From Algorimicrobium hallyeonense (lineage in GTDB: Bacteria > Bacteroidota > Bacteroidia > Flavobacteriales > Flavobacteriaceae): a DNA stretch of 64,000 nucleotides. This document shows positions 7,801 through 16,323 of this stretch, one piece after another; the stretch's first letter is position 1; the number at the start of each line of letters is the position of its first letter. The stretch lies in the NCBI RefSeq assembly GCF_042657385.1, contig NZ_JBHSLA010000006.1:1-64000 (forward strand). The letters run 5' to 3'. The notes under the pieces were generated by a model, which saw only the letters and a list, made by a program, of their open reading frames with translations, did not search any database and had not been told where the DNA came from. The position numbers and the translations under genes were made by a program.

Positions 7801-9204
7801 ATGAAAACATTTAGTCTTTACACACATTATAAAAAAATACTTGCCGATACCATTACACCTGTGGGTGTGTATCTGAAAATTCGCGATAAATTCCCGAATA
7901 GTATTTTATTGGAAAGTAGCGATTATCATGCTAACGATAATTCATTCTCTTATATCTGTTGCAATCCTATTGCGTCTATATCCGTGAAAAATGAAGAAAT
8001 CACCCAAGACTTTCCTGATGGCAGCCAATTAATTCATAAAATTTCAAAAAAGAATGATGTGGTGGATAGTATTCATAAATTCACCAAGCGTTTTAAAATA
8101 CATTCGGACACCGATTTTAAATTTATAAACAATGGTGTTTTTGGGTATATGGCTTATGATGCGGTTCGCTATTTTGAAGATATTTCTATCGCTAAAAAAG
8201 AAGGTCATCAAGATATTCCTGATATTTACTATGCCGTTTATCAAAATATTATAGCCATTAATCATCATAAAAATGAAGCTTATATTTTTGCACATTGTTT
8301 TAACACAGAAACAAATATTAATGAGGTTTTACAACTCATTACCTCCCGAAACTTTGCTGCATTTAACTTTTCAACATCAGGAGAAACCACGTCCAATTTA
8401 ACTGATAATGCCTATAAAGAACAAGTAGAACTCGCTAAACAACATTGCGCGCGAGGAGATGTTTTTCAGTTGGTATTATCTAAAAAATTCTCCCAAAAAT
8501 TTAAAGGTGATGAGTTTAATGTCTATCGTGCCTTACGAAGTATTAATCCTTCTCCTTACCTATTTTACTTTGATTATGGCGATTTTAAAATCTTTGGAAG
8601 TTCGCCAGAAGCGCAATTAGTAGTAAAAGGAGATCAAGCAGAAATCCATCCCATCGCGGGAACGTTTAAACGAACGGGTAATGATGAAAAAGACGCTATT
8701 CTTGCCAAACAGCTTTCTGAAGATGATAAGGAAAATGCCGAACACGTTATGTTGGTAGATTTAGCACGAAATGATTTAAGTCGCCATGGCAGTCAGGTAA
8801 AAGTTGAAACCTACCGAGAAGTCCAATTCTTTTCACATGTTATTCATTTGGTAAGTAAAGTTATTGGCAAAAAGCATGCAGAAACAACTACTATGCAAAT
8901 GGTTGCAGATACATTTCCTGCAGGAACATTAAGTGGTGCTCCTAAACATAAAGCTATGGAACTCATTGAAAAATACGAAACAACGAGTCGTGATTTTTAT
9001 GGAGGTGCTATCGGTTTTATGGATTTTCATGGTAATTTTAATCATGCCATTATGATTCGGACTTTTTTAAGTAAAAATCACGAATTACATTGGCAAGCTG
9101 GCGCAGGATTAGTGTCCAAATCAGATCCTGAAAGTGAATTACAAGAAGTATATAATAAATTAGGCGCTTTAACAAAAGCGATAGAATTGGCAACCGATAT
9201 TTAA
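7801..9204 (+). CDS. trpE: Anthranilate synthase component I
   Basis: 467 residues. Converts chorismate to anthranilate using ammonia from TrpG; first step of tryptophan synthesis. The N-terminal domain (1 to about 190) is followed by the chorismate-binding domain (about 200-460) with IHPIAGTFKR, AEHVMLVDLARNDL, FPAGTLSGAPK and GAGLVSKSDPESE. It starts 20 bases after the attenuator and ends 2 bases before trpG. Expression should depend on Trp supply through the attenuator. The catalytic blocks look intact. Confidence 0.95.
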   Translation: MKTFSLYTHYKKILADTITPVGVYLKIRDKFPNSILLESSDYHANDNSFSYICCNPIASISVKNEEITQDFPDGSQLIHKISKKNDVVDSIHKFTKRFKIHSDTDFKFINNGVFGYMAYDAVRYFEDISIAKKEGHQDIPDIYYAVYQNIIAINHHKNEAYIFAHCFNTETNINEVLQLITSRNFAAFNFSTSGETTSNLTDNAYKEQVELAKQHCARGDVFQLVLSKKFSQKFKGDEFNVYRALRSINPSPYLFYFDYGDFKIFGSSPEAQLVVKGDQAEIHPIAGTFKRTGNDEKDAILAKQLSEDDKENAEHVMLVDLARNDLSRHGSQVKVETYREVQFFSHVIHLVSKVIGKKHAETTTMQMVADTFPAGTLSGAPKHKAMELIEKYETTSRDFYGGAIGFMDFHGNFNHAIMIRTFLSKNHELHWQAGAGLVSKSDPESELQEVYNKLGALTKAIELATDI

Positions 9205-9206
9205 AA

Positions 9207-9782
9207 ATGGAAAACAAAACACACATATTAGTTATTGATAACTACGATAGTTTCACCTATAATCTAGTACATTATTTAGAAGATTTGGATTGCGAGGTGA
9301 CTGTAAAACGAAATGACCAACTCACTTTAGAGGAAGTTGATGCGTTTGATAAAATTGTGTTATCTCCAGGACCAGGTATTCCAGATGAAGCAGGTTTACT
9401 AAAAGCCATCATCCAAAAATATGCATCCACAAAAAGCATTTTAGGAGTTTGCCTAGGCCAACAAGCTATTGGCGAAGTGTTTGGTGGAACCTTAACCAAT
9501 TTAGAAACGGTGTTTCATGGTGTTGCTACACAAATTACGGTATCAGTTGATGATGAAGCACTTTTTAATGGATTAGGGAAAAGCATGGAAGTTGGTCGTT
9601 ACCATTCATGGGTTGTTCAAGAAAATTTACCTGATGTTTTAGAAGCAACATCCTTTGATGACAATGGGCAAATAATGTCACTTCGTCATAAAGTATTTGA
9701 TGTTCGTGGTGTTCAGTTTCATCCAGAATCTGTTTTAACACCAAATGGGAAACAGATGTTAGCCAATTGGCTGAAGAGTTAA
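9207..9782 (+). CDS. trpG: Anthranilate synthase component II (glutamine amidotransferase)
   Basis: 191 residues, class I glutamine amidotransferase. It supplies ammonia to TrpE. Signature LSPGPGIPDEAG, nucleophile loop GVCLGQQAIGE (Cys82) and the catalytic pair in VQFHPES (His172, Glu174) are present. It is not fused to trpD. In some bacteria the same subunit also serves p-aminobenzoate synthesis; no pabB is near here. It follows trpE by 2 bases and is separated from trpD by an unusually long 226-base spacer. Confidence 0.95.
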   Translation: MENKTHILVIDNYDSFTYNLVHYLEDLDCEVTVKRNDQLTLEEVDAFDKIVLSPGPGIPDEAGLLKAIIQKYASTKSILGVCLGQQAIGEVFGGTLTNLETVFHGVATQITVSVDDEALFNGLGKSMEVGRYHSWVVQENLPDVLEATSFDDNGQIMSLRHKVFDVRGVQFHPESVLTPNGKQMLANWLKS

Positions 9783-10008
9783 ATAGATAAAAGAAATGAT
9801 TCAAAATAAAGCGTAAAATATTGGAGGTTTTTAGTTAAAAAAATATGAGGTTGTGATTTGTTAATGTGTTATTTGGTTATTCAGTTATCATGTCGTGACA
9901 CCAAAATAACGCATATGTCATTAATTCGTTAACCGAATACTCAAAAAATAAAAATAGCTCCTAAAAAAAGAAGGGTTCCGTCTTAAACGAGAACATAATA
10001 TCAAAAAG
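9783..10008. other. 226-base spacer inside the trp operon
   Basis: No open frame. It is much longer than the other trp spacers (0-88 bases). It contains an interrupted palindrome ATTCGTTAACCGAAT at 9924-9938 but no clear terminator or TAnnTTTG box. Confidence 0.5.
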
Positions 10009-11004
10009 ATGAAAAACATACTTAACAGACTTATTAATCAAGAGCACATTTCCAGCGATGAAGCTAAAGGTGTATTGGTTAATATTTCAAAAGGCAACTA
10101 CAATCAAAGCCAGATTGCATCATTTTTAACGGTTTATATGATGCGAAATATTACGCTTGAAGAACTTCAGGGCTTTCGTGATGCTTTACTAGAGTTGTGT
10201 ATTCCTGTAGATTTAAATGGTTATAACGCCATAGATTTATGCGGTACTGGAGGCGATGGTAAAGACACCTTTAACATTTCAACTTTGGCTTCATTTGTTA
10301 CAGCTGGAGCTGGTGTACATGTTTCAAAACATGGTAATTACGGCGTATCTTCTGCTTGCGGATCATCCAATGTCATGGAGCATTTGGGGATTAAATTTAG
10401 TAGCGATATAGGTTTTTTAAAAACCTGTTTGGACGATGCAGGCATATGTGTACTGCATGCGCCTTTGTTTCATCCAGCCATGAAAAATGTAGCACCAATT
10501 CGTCGGGAATTAGGCGTGAAAACATTTTTTAATATGTTAGGCCCTATGGTTAATCCGTCCTTTCCAGAAAATCAACTTGTAGGTGTTTTTAGTTTAGAAT
10601 TATTGCGCCTCTATAGTTATCTCTATCAAAATTCAGATAAAAAATATAGCATTGTCCATGCTTTAGATGGCTATGATGAAATATCATTAACAGGTTCCGC
10701 AAAAGTGATTAATAATGCATCAGAAAAAATGATTAACCCTAGTAATTTTGGTGTGGAAACACTCTCACAACAAGCTATTCATGGTGGTGATTCGGTTGCT
10801 TCCTCTGCAAAAATATTCACGCATATATTAGATGGACAAGGTACCATTGCCCAAAACAATGTGGTTTGTGCCAATGCCGCTTTAGCTATTTCTACAGTTA
10901 AAAACATACCCATTTCAGAAAGCTTTGCATTAGCCAAAGAATCCTTGCAAAGCGGTCAAGCTAAAAAACGATTTAAAAAATTAGTGGCTTTAAGTAAAAA
11001 ATAA
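10009..11004 (+). CDS. trpD: Anthranilate phosphoribosyltransferase
   Basis: 331 residues. Joins anthranilate to phosphoribosyl pyrophosphate. The PRPP loop CGTGGDGKDTFNIST (about 78-92) and the KHGNYGVSS and NMLGPMVNPS blocks are typical of the family. Length is normal (about 330-345). Second enzyme of the pathway, third gene of the operon, after the long 226-base spacer. Confidence 0.95.
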   Translation: MKNILNRLINQEHISSDEAKGVLVNISKGNYNQSQIASFLTVYMMRNITLEELQGFRDALLELCIPVDLNGYNAIDLCGTGGDGKDTFNISTLASFVTAGAGVHVSKHGNYGVSSACGSSNVMEHLGIKFSSDIGFLKTCLDDAGICVLHAPLFHPAMKNVAPIRRELGVKTFFNMLGPMVNPSFPENQLVGVFSLELLRLYSYLYQNSDKKYSIVHALDGYDEISLTGSAKVINNASEKMINPSNFGVETLSQQAIHGGDSVASSAKIFTHILDGQGTIAQNNVVCANAALAISTVKNIPISESFALAKESLQSGQAKKRFKKLVALSKK

Positions 11005-11030
11005 AAACATCTATAAATACGAAATTGGTC

Positions 11031-11810
11031 ATGGATATATTAGAAAAAATAGTTGCAGATAAACGCTTGGAAGTTGCATTAAAAAAACAACTTATTCCTT
11101 CATTGCAATTGGAGCAATCTGTTTTATTTGAACACGAAACCATTTCGCTCGTTAAAAATTTACAACATAGTCCTTTCGGTACTATTGCGGAACATAAACG
11201 ACGCTCACCTTCCAAACAGGTTATCAATCACAATTTAAATGTGTTTGATGTAGCCCAAGGCTATGAAAAAGCGGGTGTTTCTGGGATGTCCGTTTTAACG
11301 GATGGCAAATATTTTGGTGGATCATTAGACGATTTATTGTTAGCACGATCAAGTTGCAATTTGCCGCTTTTACGTAAAGAATTCATTATTGATAGCTACC
11401 AAATTTTAGAAGCCAAAGCCTATGGCGCAGATGTAATTTTATTGATAGCTGCCATACTAACACAAGAAGAAATTAAAAGCTTTTCAGAATTTGCTAAAAG
11501 CTTACAATTAGAAGTGTTATTGGAAGTCCATAACGAAGCAGAACTGCAGAAATCCATTATGCCGAGTTTAGATATGATTGGTGTAAATAATCGGAATCTA
11601 AAAACCTTTGAAGTGTCTTTGGAAACGAGTAAAACGTTAAGCAGTTATATTCCAAACGACTTTATAAAAGTTTCTGAAAGTGGCATCAGTAATGTAGACG
11701 CTATAAAAGAATTAAAACCATTTGGTTTCCAAGGGTTTTTAATTGGAGAAAATTTTATGAAGACGGATAATCCAGGTGAAAGCGCTAATCATTTTATAAA
11801 CCAATTTTAG
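11031..11810 (+). CDS. trpC: Indole-3-glycerol-phosphate synthase
   Basis: 259 residues from the ATG at 11031 (an upstream TTG at 11025 would add two residues and is not needed). A TIM-barrel enzyme closing the indole ring. Characteristic blocks: AEHKRRSPSK, GMSVLTDGKYFGGS, LLRKEFIID, LEVHNEAEL, IGVNNRNLKTF, VSESGI. It is a stand-alone enzyme, not fused to TrpF as in enteric bacteria; trpF follows after 2 bases. Confidence 0.95.
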   Translation: MDILEKIVADKRLEVALKKQLIPSLQLEQSVLFEHETISLVKNLQHSPFGTIAEHKRRSPSKQVINHNLNVFDVAQGYEKAGVSGMSVLTDGKYFGGSLDDLLLARSSCNLPLLRKEFIIDSYQILEAKAYGADVILLIAAILTQEEIKSFSEFAKSLQLEVLLEVHNEAELQKSIMPSLDMIGVNNRNLKTFEVSLETSKTLSSYIPNDFIKVSESGISNVDAIKELKPFGFQGFLIGENFMKTDNPGESANHFINQF

Positions 11811-11812
11811 CT

Positions 11813-12460
11813 ATGAAATTAAAAGTTTGTGGCATGAAATTCCCAGATAATATGAAAGCGGTTGCCAAGTTGCAACCCGATTATTTGGGTTTCATATTTT
11901 ATAAGAAATCAGCTCGCTTTTTTGATGGTGTTATCCCAACATTACCTAATACCATTAAAAAGGTAGGTGTATTTGTAGATGCTTCACCAAAAGAAATCAT
12001 AACTATTGCAAATAATTATAATTTGGATGTTGTGCAATTACATGGTAACCAAACCAAAGAATTTGTTTTAATGCTCAACGGACTCGCCACGCTTTATGCT
12101 GCCAAAGATTTTGAAGTTTGGAAAGTGTTTAGTGTTGGCCAACATTTCGATTTTAAAGATTTACAGCCTTTTGAAAATAAAGTGAGTAAATATCTTTTTG
12201 ATACCAAAGGCGAACTTCAAGGCGGAAATGGATTCATCTTTAATTGGGATCTCTTAAAAGAATACCCTTCAGCAAAACCTTTTATATTAAGCGGTGGCAT
12301 TGGTTTAGATGAAGTGGAACACATTAAAGAATTTTTAAAGCAAGATGTTTCAAAAAAGTGTTATGCATTGGATGTGAATAGCCAATTTGAAACAGAGCCT
12401 GGCCTTAAAAACATGGAGATTATAAAAGAATTTAAAAACAGATTGCATCACCTTAAGTGA
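11813..12460 (+). CDS. trpF: Phosphoribosylanthranilate isomerase
   Basis: 215 residues, TIM barrel. Performs the Amadori rearrangement before TrpC. KVCGMKFPDN near the N-terminus carries the catalytic Cys; the FDTKGE and LSGGIG phosphate-binding blocks are present, and the C-terminus has DVNSQFETEPGLKN. Follows trpC by 2 bases, so translation is probably coupled. An 88-base spacer separates it from trpB. Confidence 0.94.
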   Translation: MKLKVCGMKFPDNMKAVAKLQPDYLGFIFYKKSARFFDGVIPTLPNTIKKVGVFVDASPKEIITIANNYNLDVVQLHGNQTKEFVLMLNGLATLYAAKDFEVWKVFSVGQHFDFKDLQPFENKVSKYLFDTKGELQGGNGFIFNWDLLKEYPSAKPFILSGGIGLDEVEHIKEFLKQDVSKKCYALDVNSQFETEPGLKNMEIIKEFKNRLHHLK

Positions 12461-12548
12461 TTTTTAAGGAACTAAAACATAGTATCGAGAAGTAAAACGG
12501 TTGGATTCATTTAATTGAATATTACGGATTTAACAACAACAAAATAAT

Positions 12549-13730
12549 ATGACTTACAATATCAACGAGAAAGGTTATTACGGAGAATTTGGAGGCGCTT
12601 TCATTCCAGAAATGCTTTATCCAAACGTGGAAGAGTTACGTCAAAAATATTTAAAAGTTTTGGCGGAGCCTGACTTTCAAAAAGAATTTAAAGCTTTACT
12701 AAAGGATTATGTAGGCAGACCGTCTCCATTGTATTTTGCCAAGCGACTTTCCAAAAAATACAAAACCAAAATCTATTTAAAACGAGAAGATTTAAATCAT
12801 ACAGGTGCGCACAAAATCAATAATACTATTGGACAAATTCTTATGGCGCAACGTTTAGGCAAAAAACGCATTATTGCCGAAACTGGTGCTGGACAACATG
12901 GTGTGGCAACGGCAACCGTTTGCGCTTTAATGGGATTGGAATGCATTGTTTATATGGGCGAGATTGATATGGCTAGACAAGCACCAAACGTAGCAAGAAT
13001 GAATATGCTTGGCGCTAAAGTAGTGCCTGCAACTTCGGGGAGCAAAACACTAAAAGATGCGACTAATGAAGCCATACGAGATTGGATTAATAATCCGGTA
13101 GATACACACTATATTATAGGTAGTGTGGTTGGTCCACATCCCTATCCAGATATGGTAGCACGGTTTCAAGCTATTGTTTCAGAAGAAATAAAATGGCAAT
13201 TGCAAGAACATGAAGGTAGTCCGAATCCTAATTATGTTATTGCCTGTGTTGGTGGTGGTAGCAATGCAGCCGGTGCTTATTATCATTTTTTGGAGGACAC
13301 CAACGTAAAACTAATTGCTGTTGAAGCTGCTGGAAAAGGTGTTCATACTGGTGAAAGTGCTGCAACATCGGTATTAGGAAAAATAGGAATTATTCACGGC
13401 AGCAAAACTTTATTAATGCAAACTACTGATGGCCAAATAACAGAGCCTTATTCTATTTCCGCAGGATTGGATTACCCAGGTGTTGGCCCCATGCATGCGC
13501 ATTTATATCAATCTGGTCGTGCAGAATTTCTAGCCATAACAGACAACGAAGCTATGGAAGCAGGTTTAGAATTATGTCAGTTAGAAGGTATTATTCCGGC
13601 TATTGAAACGGCTCATGCCTTGGCTGTATTTAAAACGAAGTCATTCCAACCCGATGATATAGTTGTATTAAGCCTTTCCGGTCGTGGTGATAAAGATTTA
13701 AGCACGTATAGCGATTATTTTAATTTATAA
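12549..13730 (+). CDS. trpB: Tryptophan synthase beta chain
   Basis: 393 residues. A PLP enzyme joining indole and serine. PLP lysine in NHTGAHKINN (Lys89), phosphate loop GGGSNAAG, and the ETGAGQHGVA and SGRGDKDL blocks identify a classical TrpB1. Its stop codon directly abuts the trpA start codon (TAAATG), as expected for subunits made in equal amounts. Confidence 0.96.
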   Translation: MTYNINEKGYYGEFGGAFIPEMLYPNVEELRQKYLKVLAEPDFQKEFKALLKDYVGRPSPLYFAKRLSKKYKTKIYLKREDLNHTGAHKINNTIGQILMAQRLGKKRIIAETGAGQHGVATATVCALMGLECIVYMGEIDMARQAPNVARMNMLGAKVVPATSGSKTLKDATNEAIRDWINNPVDTHYIIGSVVGPHPYPDMVARFQAIVSEEIKWQLQEHEGSPNPNYVIACVGGGSNAAGAYYHFLEDTNVKLIAVEAAGKGVHTGESAATSVLGKIGIIHGSKTLLMQTTDGQITEPYSISAGLDYPGVGPMHAHLYQSGRAEFLAITDNEAMEAGLELCQLEGIIPAIETAHALAVFKTKSFQPDDIVVLSLSGRGDKDLSTYSDYFNL

Positions 13731-14504
13731 ATGAAATTCATGAATAGAATCAATCAAAAATTACAGGAAAACAAAAAGCTATTATCCATCTATTTTTCAG
13801 CCGGTTACCCCAATTTAAAAGATACCGTTCCCATTATTCAAAAACTGGCAGAAAACGGTGTGGATATGATTGAAATTGGATTGCCTTTTAGTGACCCTCT
13901 TGCTGATGGCCCAACTATTCAGGCAAGTTCTACAAAAGCGTTAAAAAATGGCATGACTACAGAGATGCTTTTCAATCAGCTAAAAGATATTCGGAAAACC
14001 GTTTCAATTCCATTAATTATTATGGGGTATTTCAATCCCATTCTACAATATGGCGTAGAAGCATTCTGTAAGAAATGTCAAGAAATTGGTATTGATGGCT
14101 TCATTATTCCAGATTTACCTGTAGATGTTTATCATGATAATTACAAAGCGCTTTTTGAAAAATATAACCTCATAAACGTGTTTTTAATTACGCCTCAAAC
14201 ATCAGACGAGCGAATTCGTTTTATTGATAGTGTTTCCAATGGATTTATTTATATGGTTAGCAGCTCCAGCGTAACAGGAAGTCAGTCCGGATTTGGTAAG
14301 GCAGAACTTAATTATTTTAAACGAATTGCCACCATGAACCTCAAAAACCCACAAATAATTGGTTTTGGGATTTCCACGAATGAAACATTCAACCAAGCAA
14401 CCGAATATGCAAAAGGCGCCATTATTGGAAGTGCTTTTATCAAGCATCTTGAAAATACAGGTATTGAAAAAATTCATAATTTTATAAAATTCATACAACC
14501 ATAA
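13731..14504 (+). CDS. trpA: Tryptophan synthase alpha chain
   Basis: 257 residues. Cleaves indole-3-glycerol phosphate and passes indole through the tunnel to TrpB. The acid catalysts lie in MIEIGLPFSDPLADGP (Glu and Asp of the alpha active site), and GFIIPDLP and GFGIST are typical. ATGs at 13731 and 13740 are both possible; the second gives the common MNRINQKL start, the first abuts trpB. Last biosynthetic gene of the operon. Confidence 0.95.
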   Translation: MKFMNRINQKLQENKKLLSIYFSAGYPNLKDTVPIIQKLAENGVDMIEIGLPFSDPLADGPTIQASSTKALKNGMTTEMLFNQLKDIRKTVSIPLIIMGYFNPILQYGVEAFCKKCQEIGIDGFIIPDLPVDVYHDNYKALFEKYNLINVFLITPQTSDERIRFIDSVSNGFIYMVSSSSVTGSQSGFGKAELNYFKRIATMNLKNPQIIGFGISTNETFNQATEYAKGAIIGSAFIKHLENTGIEKIHNFIKFIQP

Positions 14505-14514
14505 ATATTCAGGG

Positions 14515-14739
14515 ATGATTAAAATTCTTAACGACGGGAAGTTATTGCTTCTATTATGCCTCACATTGGGACTTGCTCCCTTTTTTCCTGAACCACACGT
14601 TTGGGGAAAATTAAAATGGATAGCAGGAGGCGCTGTTGGTATGCAACCCATGGATTGGCTTGATCTGTTATTTCATGGTTTTCCATTCCTTTTACTATTA
14701 AGGTATCTAGTTCTCAAAATTGTTTTAAAAAAAATATAG
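14515..14739 (+). CDS. Small membrane protein of unknown function, tail of trp operon
   Basis: 74 residues with two hydrophobic segments (about 8-24 and 51-71) linked by a conserved-looking loop (PEPHVWGKLKW, GAVGMQPMDWLDL). Similar small proteins occur in Bacteroidota genomes, sometimes labelled RND-related on weak grounds. It starts 10 bases after trpA on the same strand, so it is probably read from the same transcript, but nothing links it to tryptophan synthesis. Confidence 0.65.
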   Translation: MIKILNDGKLLLLLCLTLGLAPFFPEPHVWGKLKWIAGGAVGMQPMDWLDLLFHGFPFLLLLRYLVLKIVLKKI

Positions 14740-14751
14740 TCAAATTCACAT

Positions 14752-14781
14752 TTTGACTGAAAATTTTTATTATTATCTTTA
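14752..14781 (+). promoter_or_regulatory. Predicted promoter TTTG-N18-TATCTTTA
   Basis: A -33 TTTG (14752-14755) and a near-consensus -7 TATCTTTA (14774-14781) are spaced 18 bases apart, upstream of the DUF481 gene. Confidence 0.45.
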
Positions 14782-14806
14782 GAATTCCAACCTAGACCGA
14801 TTAATT

Positions 14807-15856
14807 ATGCGAAAAAATTACATGAAAAAGACATCCTTTTCAAGTTCTCTCATTCTTTTACTATTCATTTTGTTTTCTCAAATTTCTTGGTCGCAAAACG
14901 ATACGATTGTATTAAAAAACAATGATAAAATTATTGGTGAAATAAAATCGATGGACAGAGGTGTGGTTACAGTTAAAACGACCTACAGTGATTCAGATTT
15001 TAAAATTACTTGGATAGATATAAAAAGTGTAAGGAGTAATCAAACCTACTTATTAACACTCTCCAATGGCAAAAGAATAAACAGTTCCATAAACACAAAA
15101 CCTGGTGATGATACCAAAGTAACCATAATGGATGATGGCACTGAACTTGTTATACCCATTAAAGATATTGTATATATTAAACCCGTAAAAAATGATTTTC
15201 TCTCACGAATTGTCGCATCGGTTTCCGTTGGGTATAACATTACAAAAAGCAATAATTTAAGGCAGTTTTCCGTAAGCAGTAATTTAAGTTATACAGCATA
15301 CAAATGGCTTTTAACAGGTAGTTACAATGCTGTAAGAAGCAATCAAGACGATGTTGCAGAAACAAAACGTACCGATGCAAGTGTTGGTTTTAACTATTTT
15401 ATGAAGAATGACTGGTTCTATGCCACGGAAGCAAATTTTCTCTCTAATGATGAGCAAAAATTAAAATTACGATCAACTATTAAAGGTGGTTTAGGTAAAT
15501 ATTTCGTCCATTCCAATAAATTATTCTTCGGTGGTGGCTTTGGTGTGGCTTGGAATAATGAAAGCTTTAGTGACGAGTTTAACACCAACCGAAACTCCAT
15601 GGAAGCTTATGGAAATCTAACTTTAAATATGTTCGATTTTAGCGATTTTAGTTTAAATACCGACCTTACTTTTTATCCTAGTTTAACCGAAGGCGGCCGA
15701 TATCGTGTGGATTATAATTTGAATTTAAAATATGATTTACCGTTAGACTTCTTCATAAAATTAGGTTTAACTTATAACTATGATAGCAAACCGGTTGAAG
15801 GTGCTTCCGTATCAGATTATGTATTCCAGTCTACCTTTGGTTGGGAGTTTAATTAG
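14807..15856 (+). CDS. DUF481 outer-membrane beta-barrel protein (YdiY-like)
   Basis: 349 residues. Signal peptide (cleavage near SWSQN), an N-terminal periplasmic region of about 100 residues, then a C-terminal barrel-type domain with alternating hydrophobic strands ending in a terminal aromatic (FGWEFN), as in DUF481 'salt-induced outer membrane protein' homologues. ATGs at 14807 and 14822 are both usable; the second places MKKTSF at the signal start. Own promoter predicted at 14752-14781. Function of the family is poorly known. Confidence 0.75.
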   Translation: MRKNYMKKTSFSSSLILLLFILFSQISWSQNDTIVLKNNDKIIGEIKSMDRGVVTVKTTYSDSDFKITWIDIKSVRSNQTYLLTLSNGKRINSSINTKPGDDTKVTIMDDGTELVIPIKDIVYIKPVKNDFLSRIVASVSVGYNITKSNNLRQFSVSSNLSYTAYKWLLTGSYNAVRSNQDDVAETKRTDASVGFNYFMKNDWFYATEANFLSNDEQKLKLRSTIKGGLGKYFVHSNKLFFGGGFGVAWNNESFSDEFNTNRNSMEAYGNLTLNMFDFSDFSLNTDLTFYPSLTEGGRYRVDYNLNLKYDLPLDFFIKLGLTYNYDSKPVEGASVSDYVFQSTFGWEFN

Positions 15857-15884
15857 TCTATAGTTGCATTGAAAATATGCCACA

Positions 15885-16106
15885 TTATTTATTTTTCAAC
15901 ATGTTTAAATACATAGCTTCTACTTTATTCCGAGCCCAAGGTGTGCGTCTTAAAAACTTTAAACTGGATTTAACCGAAGGGTTATCTGTAAAACATTTTA
16001 TTTTTATGGTATAACCCATATACTCCCAACCATAATGCGCTTCTAGGTCTAAAATAATTTTCTCAAGCGTTATACCATGTAATGGATTATTTGGTTGTTG
16101 CTCCAT
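15885..16106 (-). CDS. VF530-family DNA-binding protein
   Basis: 73 residues. The whole length matches the small VF530/DUF2132 family (NPLHGITLEKIL..L, YGW..MG..I.I.CF, PS..SSLKFLR.TPWAR..VE..Y), known structurally as a DNA-binding fold. Role unknown. It sits one base after the 70-residue gene at 16108 and downstream of the helicase gene, so the three form a minus-strand unit. Confidence 0.82.
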   Translation of the reverse strand: MEQQPNNPLHGITLEKIILDLEAHYGWEYMGYTIKIKCFTDNPSVKSSLKFLRRTPWARNKVEAMYLNMLKNK

Positions 16107-16107
16107 A

Positions 16108-16320
16108 TTACAAACTAACTAGATCTTTAATTTTCACCGCTTTTTCAAAATGATCCAATTGGTGTGTTTCAATCCACCAAGTTGCAGCTTCCATTAATAA
16201 TTTTGGGTTATTATTTTTATTTTCAAAAAAAGCATAGAAAGACAAGCCAACATTTTCGCCTTTCTGTGCTATTTTAGTATTGCATACGTGAATTATTTTC
16301 GACTTTAATTCTGGACTCAT
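16108..16320 (-). CDS. Conserved small protein (possibly DUF6500)
   Basis: 70 residues with no signal or membrane segment. The block GENVGLSFYAFFENKNNNP and the ending ATWWIETHQLDHFEKA are the sort of strongly conserved aromatic-rich stretches that I associate with the uncharacterised DUF6500 family; the family name is from memory and should be checked. Lies between the helicase gene (3 bases) and the VF530 gene (1 base), so it is co-transcribed with both. Confidence 0.6.
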   Translation of the reverse strand: MSPELKSKIIHVCNTKIAQKGENVGLSFYAFFENKNNNPKLLMEAATWWIETHQLDHFEKAVKIKDLVSL

Positions 16321-16323
16321 AAT

